A stretch of 64,000 bases of DNA, from positions 21,204,001 to 21,268,000 of the forward strand of contig CAVNZM010000001.1 of the NCBI GenBank assembly GCA_963693365.1. The letters run 5' to 3'. Shown here in pieces: positions 1-18,218 of the stretch. This DNA comes from Amoebidium appalachense. Its lineage: Eukaryota > Ichthyosporea. Both the position numbers and the translations under genes were made by a program. How positions within the stretch are numbered: the first letter of the stretch is position 1; each line of letters starts with the position of its first letter. The notes under the pieces are model-generated. The model saw nothing but the letters and a program-made list of their open reading frames with translations. It was not told the origin of the DNA and searched no databases.

Positions 1-438
1 CTCGGATTCTCGAGCTCGATCATGCCACACGGTGGCAGGGTGTGAAATTCATTTTCTGGGCTGGTGCCATTTTTAATAGCACCTTTTCTTCTGCCTGGAT
101 GGCCCTAATAGAGCCACCAACGGGTTTTTGAAGAAAAAAATTCAATAGGTTTGGTTGTGATAGAGCTACTGGTTGAAAAATTGGTGGACCTAACCTCAAA
201 AAGATTCAGGGACATTTCTGTGGCCATAAACCCCTAATTTCACAGCCTGCAGGGTGGATTCCCCGGCTGCGCTCCCGCACATTTGACATTGGCGGCCGTC
301 AAGGGCAGATTGGTAGTTTTCTAGCACAGCAAGCAAAGCACTCGGTGTATGCTCTTGCCTCTATTCGCTCCACAAGGTTTACAAGCTATAGGCGCCAACC
401 ACCAGTCTTTTGATATCTTTGCTGCCATCACACACACC

Positions 439-1752
439 ATGGAGGCGGACAGCCAGCGGCAGCTGGTGCAGACTTTGCAGCAGGCCGTGCAGTACTATGC
501 GCACAGCGGGGACGTGGCCTACCTGCTGCTGCCCCAGCGCGCCCTGCTGGGCCTACCCAACCAGCACGGCGACACGCCCCTTCACGTGGCGGTGACCGCC
601 GGCCGCAGGGAGGCCGTGCAGGCGCTAGGGCGGGTGATGCACAGGGAGGACCTGGACGCAGCAAGCAGGGACGGGCACACGGCCCTGCACGTGGCCTGTG
701 CGCTGGGCCTGCACGACATAGTGCAGGACCTGCTGGACGTCGGTGCCAGCCAGGCCGTGACCGACCCGGAGGGCGCCACGCCCCTGCACGCGGCCTGCAG
801 GGCGCGGCATGCACAAGTGGTGCGGGTGCTGGTTGGGGCCGGCTGCCCGGTGCTGGCGCAGCGCAACCACGAGGGCCTGGCCCCCCTGCACGTGGCCGTG
901 GCCAGCGGCTGTGCCGACGTGGTGGCCGCGCTGCTGGCCTGCGAGCAGCTGTCCGTGGACACGCAGGACGCAAGTGCCGGCCGCACGGCCCTGCACGTGG
1001 CCGTGCGGCTGGGCCTGGCCGCGCAGGCCGAGGCACTGCTTGCACGGGGGGCCAGCGCGTGTGCGCAGGACTATGCCGGCAACACGCCGCTGCACGTGGC
1101 CGCAGACACGGGCCGCAGCGACCTGGCCGGGCTGCTGCTGACCTACGGCGCCGATGTGGCGGCAGCCAACCACTACGGCCTCACGGCCCTGGCCCTGGCA
1201 CACGCCCACGGCCACACGGCCTTTGGGGCCACGCTGCTGCAGCCACCCAGCCACGAGCAAGCAAAGGCGCCGACCGACAGCCCGCTGGACGGCGACTACG
1301 AGCTGCTGGGGGATGACGTCACCAGCCTGCCCTCGGCACCCTGGGAGCTGCGGCGGGCCAGCCTGGGCACGGGGCGGCAGGCCAAGGCGCTGGTCAAGGG
1401 CATGCTGCGCAGAGGCAAGAGGGTGCTGCCCGGCAGGCGCAAGGACGACGAGCCAGCACAGCAGCCAACCAGCCCCCAGGCCCCCACCTACCGCCACTCC
1501 CTGCCTGGGCCCGCGGACAGTGCGGCCGAGAAGAGGGCGCTGCAGCTGCGGTTTGGTGCCCCCACGGACCTGCCGGGGGCGGGCCAAGGCAGTGCCGCCG
1601 CCGAGAAGGAGCGCCTCAGGCAGGCCTACGTGCCTTCTGACGTCACAGTGCGGCCCGGGCCAACGGCCACCCCGCAGTCAAAGGCCGCAGAGGCGCAGGC
1701 CACGGCACAGAGGGCACAGAGGGAATATAGTGACCTGGCCATGATAGACTGA
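439..1752 (+). CDS. Ankyrin-repeat protein, I-kappa-B/BCL3-like
   Basis: An uninterrupted frame reaches from 349 to the TGA-terminated end at 1752. I chose the Met at 439 because it has a strong context (CACCATGG) and starts a plausible N-terminus; the Met at 349 would add 30 residues. Six full ankyrin repeats plus a seventh partial one run from about residue 40 to 270, with motifs such as GDTPLHVAV, GHTALHVAC and GNTPLHVAA. The stretch DTQDASAGRTALHVAV matches the SGRTALHLAV signature typical of I-kappa-B and NF-kappa-B p100/p105 repeats. The C-terminal ~170 residues are low complexity: an acidic DGDYELLGDD patch followed by a basic RGKRVLPGRRKD patch. No Rel homology domain is visible upstream in this window, but exons to the left cannot be excluded. 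Inferred role: protein-protein scaffold, perhaps regulating an NF-kappa-B-like factor. A generic ankyrin protein remains possible. Confidence 0.75.
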   Translation: MEADSQRQLVQTLQQAVQYYAHSGDVAYLLLPQRALLGLPNQHGDTPLHVAVTAGRREAVQALGRVMHREDLDAASRDGHTALHVACALGLHDIVQDLLDVGASQAVTDPEGATPLHAACRARHAQVVRVLVGAGCPVLAQRNHEGLAPLHVAVASGCADVVAALLACEQLSVDTQDASAGRTALHVAVRLGLAAQAEALLARGASACAQDYAGNTPLHVAADTGRSDLAGLLLTYGADVAAANHYGLTALALAHAHGHTAFGATLLQPPSHEQAKAPTDSPLDGDYELLGDDVTSLPSAPWELRRASLGTGRQAKALVKGMLRRGKRVLPGRRKDDEPAQQPTSPQAPTYRHSLPGPADSAAEKRALQLRFGAPTDLPGAGQGSAAAEKERLRQAYVPSDVTVRPGPTATPQSKAAEAQATAQRAQREYSDLAMID

Positions 1753-1814
1753 GCTGTGCTTGGTCGGTTAGTAACACTAGTTCGCATGAATGTATGCATG
1801 AAGGTATCGACGAT

Positions 1815-1820
1815 AATAAA
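1815..1820 (+). terminator. AATAAA poly(A) signal of the ankyrin gene
   Basis: A canonical AATAAA hexamer lies 62 bases after the ankyrin stop codon in AT-rich sequence. Confidence 0.55.
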
Positions 1821-2877
1821 AGCGCCACTGTGTGGCTGTATTTGAGGTTTGTTGCCAATCACAGCCTGAGGGTGCCCTGCCAGCCTGCACGACCGGTGGC
1901 CAAATTTTGAAAGAAAAATAGTGTGCTACCCACACTAGAAGCGGACATGTGCAAGAGTGCGGTCTGCGCTTCGGCGTGCAAACGATTTTAAAAAATAATA
2001 TATTGGGTTGTCCAAATCTAGCTGGATGTCCGTGGCCGGGGTTCATGTGTGTATGGAACTTCGTGTACCGTGCGCTATGATCATCTTGCTTGTAGTGACA
2101 GAGGCTGCGACAGCCCCTAAGCCATAAACTATATACCGGGGCTGCAGGGCCATAATTGGAGGTATTCATATATATATATTTTATGAAGACGTACATACAT
2201 ATCATATAGGTGTATCCGGGCCAGCCGGATCTCCGCTGATAAATTCGATTTGACCTGGTGATCATGTGAAGTAAATTTTAAAACCTGCCGTTGTGAAGGT
2301 CACCATGTGTCCGTGAGTGCACTGGTTTCTGCTGCAGGGACGTTGCACACTACCCTTCTGCACACATCCATATCTGCTCTGGGCCATACTGGAAGTCTCG
2401 GGCACGGTGTCCCTCCGAGCTCCATATTGTCAAGTGCCGGACACTGTCCAAAAGGGGGAGGCTCTGGCTTTGTGGCTGAGGGCTGGTTTGTATGCAGACA
2501 CAGGTGGTAGGTGCAGTCAGCCCTGTGGCCAGCAAAGGGTTGAGGGGTGCTGCCTGCCCTGCGAGTGCCAAGTGTCTTGCTACGGCTGGTTGGGTCGTGG
2601 GGTGTTGGAAAGGGTGGGGGGTCGGGGGTTGATGTGGAAGAAGGAGAAGGGGGGGGGGGGGGGGGGGGGGGGGGGTTGAATGAGTCAAAAAGTACGAAGT
2701 ACGGGTGTTAGCTACATCTATGTACCATAATACCGCTTAGGTTTTGCAAAGTGAAGCCTTGAGGACGAATTAAAAGACACCACCATCACACCCACCCCTA
2801 GGGCGTCAGTCCTACAAGCCCACTCCCCCTCTCTCCCTTCCCCTCCCCCCTCCTCCCCCCCCCCCTCCCCCCCCCCT

Positions 2878-2908
<31 letters not shown>

Positions 2909-3315
2909 CCAAAAAAAAAAAAAAACCCTAAGAAAACACACACACACATACACCACCACCGCCGCCAAAACGCCCTCTCCATATAACCACATACACACGC
3001 ACACACTTACGGTACAGGCCGATACACCATAGAGGCATGGGTGCACCCAATGGGCCTGGGCATTGTTCGAATACACACAGCTCCTTTTAGCCATGCAGAA
3101 GTTTGCAACCAAGAAACATTTGGGTCGACCCCTGTGCATACACAGCCATGCAAAATGCAGATGCAGTGCTAGATCAGCTACTACACGGCCTCAGCACATG
3201 AAGCTCACTTCCCCACACAACCGCCAGCAGGTATGTGCTGTATTCATCAATTTGATCAAAGGGATGGCCCCTTGCAAGCACGCATGCACATGCACGGCCA
3301 CCCACCTCTCACACG
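1821..3315. other. Intergenic, no gene seen
   Basis: The spacer is between the convergent ankyrin and CK1 genes. It holds a G run (about 2649-2675), a C-rich tract (about 2821-2906), an A run, short CA tracts, and a degenerate copy of the dispersed element at 2676. I see no coding similarity. Confidence 0.6.
2676..2706 (+). repeat. Degenerate copy of the G-run dispersed element
   Basis: Immediately after a 27-base G run comes TTGAATGAGTC, then GTACGAAGTACG. The same order (G run, TTGAATG, GTACGAAGTACG) occurs at 7302 and inverted at 42938. This copy has lost the GCGGAACACG middle part. Confidence 0.5.
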
Positions 3316-10444
<7,129 letters not shown>

Positions 10445-11745
10445 CTGCCAAGCACGTGCGTGACTGTGTGTGTGCCTGCACAGGAGAGAGCGTGTGCAAA
10501 CGGGGGTGGAGTCTGCAGGTGTGGGCCAGTTGGTGCACCTAGCACCTTACGAACACAAGGATTGTGGCTCGGCCTCTGTTTTACCCCCTTATTCCCAAGC
10601 TATCGCACCTATGGCTTGTGAATATCGTCGCAGCAGTTGTGCTGCCTTGCAAAAGGGGCTCGAGGTGGCTAAAAGAAACCTCCTGCTGCCTAAGGGCCTA
10701 CAGCTATATGCCATGAACTTATGTGCACTGCCCTAGTTGGTAAGTTTATTAAACACATAAGCGGTTGTTCGCCAATAGCCCCCCGTGCTCTACTACACTA
10801 TATAGTGCGTAGCAACTAACTATTTTGTCGATCCTAAGAAAGTTTACAATTTCCTATACATGCACAAACACTGAAAAGCGACTGGAGGCCAGCCCTTGCA
10901 GGAGCCAGAAAGTCTGAGCCAGAGCACAGCTGTCAGGTTCAGCAACCGCAGAGTCGTTACGCAAAGAACATGAAAAAGTAGCCCTTAATGGCTATGTTTT
11001 GTTGATGCGTTATAAGCCAACGAAACGTCGGCCTCGAGAACCGCCTATGGTTATATTCTTCGTGCTATGATACGTGCACCACTGCGGTCGACTTAGGTCA
11101 ACGGTGCCAGGCTGCCAGCCTGCCGGCAGGAGTGTGAAGGGAGTGGCCCAGGTGTGTGAAGGAAGTGAAGGGTGTGGGTGGTTCAAAGCCTCCTAGCCTA
11201 GATACAACAGATCTTGGTGTGGTTGCATGTCTGTCAGGTGTGGGCGTGCTTTGCAGCGAGGGGAGTAGAAAGTCATATGTACGGGGGTGAAAGGTGATGA
11301 AATTTGCCTTGCAGGCGGCCGTGGGTAGGTGTGACGGTGGGTGTGCGACGGGCACATGCAGTGGATGGGCGTGACACTGTGCGTGTGCTGTTGAGTACAG
11401 GGCGCCGCAGACCCAGCAGGATGTGTAAAACTATGTAGCACAGGCTTCTACCCTAAGTGTGTACAACTTTACTACAGCCATTGTGCTTTTCATATTGTTG
11501 CTATGTCACAAGAAGCCCGTGGTCGATCGATCATGTCTGCATGTGCATTTAGGTTGGTTGTATGGGACTCCACGCTCTGTGAGTTTCAGCTTGTACGCGT
11601 GCGAGTCTGATGAGTATGTGTTTGCATGTGCGTGGTTGCGTTCGATGTGTGTCTATGTGTGCGTGCACGTGTGATGTGTGAAGTATTTTAGAAGGTTTGT
11701 GTGTTTTTACGTGTTGTGTGTTGTGTGTGTGTGTGTGTGTGTGTG

Positions 11746-11784
<39 letters not shown>

Positions 11785-12925
11785 ACGTGTGTGTGTGTGT
11801 GTATGTGCGCGTGTGTGTGTGCGCGTGCGTGCGTGTGTGCGCGTGCGTGTGCGTGTGCGTCTGTGCACAGACACAAGCGTAAGTTTGTGTGTCTAATATT
11901 TTTGCGTCTGTGCACCCCCAACTCCCCTTGCCAGCCAGAATGTGAATTCTTAAGCTAGCCGGCCCGCGGTGCAACAGCGGCATGCCCATGCAACCCTCGT
12001 AAACCAGCGTGCATGCGTAACCCCTTATGTTACACAGGTAAGTAACAGTGCCATCTTGCTGGCTTGCCCTCTGATGTCTGTCTGAGGCTGAATGAGTCCG
12101 GGATGAATGATGCTATGAATGACGCGGAGGTCTGGCGGCAAGCTCTACCTAGAGCTGGCTGCTATGAGTTTTGTATACAGTTGGCCAACAGGCAGATGAT
12201 TGGGCGGCGACCTTGTGAATAAAAACCCTGGCCCTATCACATAGCAGCAGAGGGGGGCAATGAAAACGTCGCTGCACCAGAAAATACCTTGCATTGTAAA
12301 CGTACAAGCTGTTTCGACCTGCACAGCACAAGCTTAACTGGTACCAGACTGATCAAAAGTTTTTTTAGAATTTAAATCAGTTATTAAAAAGTTCCTAGAT
12401 TTGTTATTCAGCGTCGGTTTTTATAATCTTAAAATGCTACTACCTGTTGCGCAATGCCAGGGTTCTGTTTTATTTGATGAACACTCAAATATTTTTATTT
12501 GCTCCTCTCGGAGCAAGACGTTAACTTTTGAGATTCATTGATTTTGACAAAGACGGAGTCATGTAGCCTACAGAATATAACTGCTGCTTAATAAATCCTA
12601 GTTCTTAGCAATTAAGTGTTATTCTTGCAATTTCTTGAAAAAATGACAACAAAAACCTTTTTATTCGGGTAATATTCAAGATTATAACCCTGTATCCTTA
12701 CATGCCGTAAACCTTAGAGGATTTAACGTGGTCGCGAACAATCTGGACATCCAGGGTGTCAAATATCTGCATTCAGGAATGAAACGCGCCGTTTGCGTTT
12801 GAGTCGTCTCAGTTTGATCCCTGCTCTGAGAAACACCGTGAAAACCTGTCCTGGAAAAGCCTGCCTCAGATACTGCCCCCTAAACGTGTTTTTTCGGCGT
12901 GGGCACGCTACACAACCTTTTGAAG
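10445..12925. other. Spacer between CK1 and SERF genes, no gene assigned
   Basis: Divergent spacer of the CK1 (minus) and SERF (plus) genes. It may contain the CK1 promoter and first exon, which I could not locate. A (TG)n block lies at about 11719-11870. From about 12340 to 12880 it becomes AT-rich and lacks repeats, which suits a promoter of the SERF gene. Frames here show no recognisable domain. Confidence 0.5.
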
Positions 12926-13120
12926 ATGACTCGTGGTAACCAGCGTGATCTTGCGCGGGAGAAGGCGGCGAAGAAGGCGGCGGCCAAGAAGTCCAGCACC
13001 AGTGAGCGGTTGAGCGGCACGTCGCTGACCAAGAAGATGGAGTCGGACGCGGAGATTATGCGCCAGAAGCAGCTGGCCGCCCAGCAGAAGAAGGAGGCCG
13101 AGGCCGCCGGCAAGAAGTGA
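12926..13120 (+). CDS. SERF/4F5-family small protein
   Basis: A 64-residue single-exon protein beginning MTRGNQRDLAREKAAKK, which matches the 4F5 signature MTRGNQRELARQKN of small EDRK-rich factors (SERF). The start is the Met at 12926, not the upstream in-frame ATG at 12899, because the family begins exactly at MTRGNQR. The rest is a highly charged Lys/Glu/Ala helix (SLTKKMESDAEIMRQKQLAA) ending GKK. SERF proteins are small, disordered, nucleic-acid and amyloid-modifying factors in animals. Length fits the family (about 60 residues). It is flanked by AT-rich sequence and a poly(A) signal, so it looks complete. Confidence 0.9.
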   Translation: MTRGNQRDLAREKAAKKAAAKKSSTSERLSGTSLTKKMESDAEIMRQKQLAAQQKKEAEAAGKK

Positions 13121-13276
13121 GCGGCGCTGAAACGGTGGGCGATAGCGTGGGGCCCTAGAGGCAGATTAACCGAACGTAGCAGCCTAAATTCAAACTAACG
13201 TAGTGAAAGGCGCTTTTGAAACAACATTAGATACAGCGGGGGGTTGGGTTTTGAATGTTAAATAGCTTAATATGGC

Positions 13277-13282
13277 AATAAA
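13277..13282 (+). terminator. AATAAA poly(A) signal of the SERF gene
   Basis: The hexamer lies 157 bases after the SERF stop in AATATGGCAATAAACGG context. Confidence 0.55.
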
Positions 13283-13829
13283 CGGGACACTACCCACTGT
13301 GTGGAGGGAAATTCTTTATCTACCTAAACGCAACCAGGGGTTCAATTCGGGTGTGTCTGCTGCTTTTCGGTGAAATGCTGAAGGTCCAGAAGCTTTCTCT
13401 TTTCTCTGATGCACACCTCCACCCCCTCTGGCACCCGTTCTCTACCCGCCAATTCCCGATACTGTAGCGGTGGTGTGCTTGTTGTTGCACAGGGTTGACT
13501 GCTTTCTGGGATTCGTTACCAAAGCAAGTTCTTTCTCTGCGTGTTGCATGGGCATGGCCAAAGCTTTTGATATAGCAAAACAAAAAACACACACACACAC
13601 ATACACACACACACACATGAATGCAAGTAGATCGCTTACTTTGCAAGTAGATCGCTTACTTCCTTGCAGGGTGTTTAACACTCATGCGTGCAAACCGTCA
13701 TACTCGGGCACGTGCACCACACTGGGCGTATGAGACACGTGTTTTAATCTCCCGTGCGAGTCCACAAGCAGGCAGCTAAAGCACAGTGCACATGCGCCCG
13801 CGCTCCCAGATGTAAAAAGTGCTCGTATG

Positions 13830-13861
<32 letters not shown>

Positions 13862-14427
13862 CGCACTATAACACATGAATCTTAAACACGGATACGGATG
13901 CACAAACCACGCACTCACCAAATATATCCATGTACAACAGTATTCCTGCACGCATACATACGGGGACGGCCTCTAAGCATACACACATAGCATGCCCTCT
14001 CACACACACACCACAGTCTGCAAACACGACCCGAAACCTTTTGCTTTGCTCACTGACATCTTTGCTATGGCCTGACCTGTGTGCCAGCACGTGAGTAGGG
14101 ACAAAACTAGCTGCCATAGTCAGCAGGTTGACTAGTCTGCTCTCAGACACCTTCACCTGCTCTTTCCTGCACGCCTTCGTGGTGCTTGCTATACACCCTT
14201 CACAGTGCACTGCATGGTTAAGCACCCAGCACACACTAGCCCTTGCTGTTTGCTCGTGCACACGCTTGATCTGGCCCTTGCATCCTATCAACCGCACCTG
14301 GACCTTGTGCGCACATTTTCAGTTCCTGACTTTCCTGTGTTGGGAGAGTGCTTGCACATGCCCCGTTTGCGCTCAGACGTGTGTTCCATCATTTGCCGAT
14401 ACACCGTAGACACAACACACGTTTTGG

Positions 14428-14458
<31 letters not shown>

Positions 14459-15067
14459 ACCTCCTCCCCCCTTGAGCACCCGCTGCCGGGCCCCTCAGAC
14501 TATACCACCACCACCCCGTTGTCTACCAATAACTATTAACATATACCCTCCCGTCTCCGATACGTCCATGTGTGGGCTCTGAAAACATACACACTCCCCT
14601 TTCCTCCATGTCCATCCCCCCGGTGGCCTCACACGAAACAGCGCTTCTATGACCTGCATTGTCCCTCCCCCCACCACCCAAGCCGCTGCAGCGCAAGATG
14701 TTTTTTCCGGATAAAATTTGCTACCCACCACCACCTTATGCAACAGCCACACTGTAGCACACCCTTGCATCCACACACACACACGGATGCAAGCCGACTG
14801 TGCTATCCCCCCCCACCCACACCTGCCCACCCACACCCCATCCGTGACCACCACCATCCACCTCCATATGCAACACACACACTTTGAAGCACACGCACAC
14901 GCACAGACAGACAGACACAAACACACACACACGACACACGCATGCACGCACGCACACCCACACGCTAATCCAGATACGCCATCCCCCCCCCCCCCCCCCC
15001 CTCCCCCCCCCCAACCACCACCACCACCAGCACCACCACTCTATGCAACACGCACACTTTTCACACA

Positions 15068-15109
<42 letters not shown>

Positions 15110-15164
15110 ACACACACACGCACACACACACAGTCATGCAAACCGGCTATTCCATCTCTTCTCC

Positions 15165-15207
<43 letters not shown>

Positions 15208-16800
15208 TGCCCTGCCCCACCCACCCACCACCACCACCACCACCACCACCGGGCCCAACCACACACATGCCCCCCCCCTCCACACACACACACACACACG
15301 AACACATACACACAATCCACATACAGTTTGACACACACACACCACCATCTTTACCACCACCACCGGGCCCCCACCACACACATGCGCATGCACACGACTT
15401 CAGAGTACCTCGGCCGGCACTGGCCAATGATATGACGAGCACAACACACTCAATACACACCCACGTGTGCACACTGCAGCTGTGACATTTGGATACTTAG
15501 TGACACCACGAGTGCATACATGCACAGGCACACACGGTTGCGGGTTCACTTCTGCACTAGCCCGTCCCATACACATTCAAATGTACATGCACGTCGTGTG
15601 CCCTGGCCTCCCTCGAAACCAACCATCACCACCCCTCTCCAATCACCCTTGCGTACGCAAGCAACCCCACGTATGAATCATGATGGTGCCAGCTGACAGT
15701 GTGGTTCCCGCCATCACTTTCGGTGTACACACCACATGCACACCCATATAGTATGATGTATGGCGAAGTACACTGGCCACACTGGTAATTATACGGTCTG
15801 TGTCTCTTAGCTGGCTTGATCATGAGAAACCGCAGACTGTCGCATCGTTGTGCAAAACATACACTGCCACACCATGCCGGAGCTGATGATCATCATGATG
15901 GCTGGAACGTGTCACGTGCCATGACCACATGCAAGTATCACTGCGTGGACAGTTGCTGGGTGTGCATGCACCAGGCAGCCCGCCCAGAGAGCAAGCTGCA
16001 GCTGCATGTGGCTGCACATGCCAATGGCCATGGCAAGAACCTGTGTACTGGTTGCAGATGTTGGGCCTGTGCAGCTGGCCCATGCATGGTGACTCGTACT
16101 GGCAACAGAGAGCAAGCTGCAGCTGCATGTGGCTGCACATGCCAATGGCCATGGCAAGAACCTGTGTACTGGTTGCAGATGTTGGGCCTGTGCAGCTGGC
16201 CCATGCATGGTGACTCGTACTGGCAACAGAGAGCAAGCTGCAGCTGCATGTGGCTGCACATGCCAATGGCCATGGCAAGAACCTGTGTACTGGTTGCAGA
16301 TGTTGGGCCTGTGCAGCTGGCCCATGCATGGTGACTCGTACTGGCAACTACTGACACAGAAATTACACACAAGCAGCATGAGTACGTGTACACATGTGCC
16401 CGTGCACGGACTATTACACACATGTTGACACATGCAGTGACCCATGCACATGCACCCAAGGGCATGCACCACATTATACAGGGTCAGCCCATACAAGTAC
16501 ATTTACCAACACAACTATTATCAATACACAGGCATATTAAAGGCCGACCCAGACACAAATTCAGATCCACTTTCTACTGGCCATGCATATGGAACACTAC
16601 ATGCCAGGTCTTGCATGCATATATCCACTGGAAACAGCATCACGTACAAATAAGAGTTACCCAGCATTCACATTCGCCTGCCATGCATGTATCCTTCCAC
16701 CGAAGACATAAGGAACTTGGAAGTATTTGGAAGTATGCGGGCCCTTAAAAGGCAAACACAGAAAGCAGCTTCTGGGAGTCATGGAAAAAAGAAGACCGTT
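13283..16800. other. Gene-poor region with simple repeats
   Basis: This lies between the SERF gene and the 3' end of DCAF1. It contains (CA)n at about 13585-13618 and 13830-13865, C runs at about 14429-14458, 14983-15012 and 15166-15206, CA/CCA-rich sequence at 14750-15380, and the 121-bp triplication at 15985. A minus-strand frame at 13320-13646 has unbiased composition but no recognisable motif and I do not call it. Confidence 0.5.
15985..16347. repeat. 121-bp tandem repeat, three near-identical copies
   Basis: Units start at 15985, 16106 and 16227. Each begins CAGAGAGCAAGCTGCAGCTG and ends GACTCGTACTGGCAA. Copies look identical by eye, so the expansion is recent. Because 121 is not a multiple of three, each copy is read in a different frame, yet long frames stay open on both strands; I regard that as chance. 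Confidence 0.92.
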
Positions 16801-16805
16801 ATATT

Positions 16806-16811
16806 TTTATT
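16806..16811 (-). terminator. AATAAA poly(A) signal of DCAF1
   Basis: Plus-strand TTTATT gives AATAAA on the gene strand, about 160 bases beyond the DCAF1 stop codon. Confidence 0.55.
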
Positions 16812-16971
16812 CGGTCATCACAGAACAATACGGGCATCACGATGCGTGCTTCAGTCTATTCGATTGGTGCCTGCCACCGCTGCACGTCTAAGCGTTGCCA
16901 GCCACCAGCACGTATGTGTGTGTGTGCATGGTGGCTCCTAGGGTCATTCATTCCTGCCTGGGCCAGCCAGG

Positions 16972-17281
16972 CTACGCCATGATCTCAAAGGGCATGCTGC
17001 CGATGCTTTCGCTGTCGCTCCACGTCTCACTGTCTACGTGGTCGTCATCCTCAGAGTCCTGTGCACGGGTCCAAACGTCAATACTCACCCCACCAACAAA
17101 GCAAGCACGCACGCCCACACACACACCCCCCCACCCCAACACATGCACGTGCAGCACTCACGTCATCATCTTCATCCCCGCTGCCCACATCCGGGTCGCT
17201 ATCATCGTCTGTGGGCATGCGGCGGCCCACCTCATACAGCCGGCACACACCATCGGCACCAGGCATCCCATCCGCCATGGG

Positions 17282-17327
<46 letters not shown>

Positions 17328-18089
17328 CCCGCATGTGTGGTGGTCAGTTGTGATGGTGGTGATCGGGCGGGGCCGGGGGGGGGGGGGGGGGGGGGGGAGC
17401 GAGAGAGCGAGGGAAGGAACTCAAATATGAAGCTGGTTGACAAGCAACACTGCCATCAAACCCCTCAATCGTCGATGGTGTGTGGTGCTACTCCTCAGCA
17501 GCCCCTCGTGCTACCTGACACGACAAATACAACACATAACACCACATACGAAGCACATCAAACCACATGCACGGGAGCCCCACACACATAAATATATCAC
17601 AGAGCCCCCGGGTGACCTTTGAAGGAAACAGCATGGCTGGCTAGGTGCGTGTCTGAAAATGGGTGCCACAAAAAAAAAAAAGGGTAGTGGTGATGGTGGT
17701 GGTGGTGGTGGTGTTCGGGGGGAGGGGAGAGGGGGGGGGGTGGTTGGCAAGGGCAAGGTGGTTTGTCGGCCAGCACTAAACACGGGCATGCACTTAGGGC
17801 CAGGCACAGGCAGCAAGAGCATGCAGGTGCAGTGTGCATGCACATGGATGCGCGAGCACAAAGGTGTTACCTCGCACACGGCTATGTGGTCGTCCGAGGG
17901 GGCCAGGGCCAGGTCGATGATCGAACGTTCCAGATCAACCGTTGCTATGGGGCTGTAGTCGAGGGCACTGTGCGTACGGAACGACGACCCAAACTGGTTG
18001 CGCGCCTGACGCTGCTCCTCATCGTAGTTGCGGATGACTGCGTGTGCGTGTGTGTGTGTGTGCGTGTGTGTGTGCGTGCGCGTGCGCGT

Positions 18090-18127
<38 letters not shown>

Positions 18128-18164
18128 TTGTGTGTGTGTGCGTGCGTGCGTGTGAGTGTTTGTT

Positions 18165-18218
<54 letters not shown>

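Noticed and set aside
349-438. Upstream Met at 349 as the ankyrin protein start
   Set aside because: Its context is weak and the added 30 residues show no bias; the Met at 439 has a strong context. It remains possible.
13320-13646. Minus-strand 108-residue frame
   Set aside because: Includes translated (CA)n and no recognisable family; could be an isolated exon but nothing supports it.
15816-16502. Long frames on both strands across the 121-bp repeats
   Set aside because: Openness in several frames on both strands comes from repeat composition; no domain or start context.
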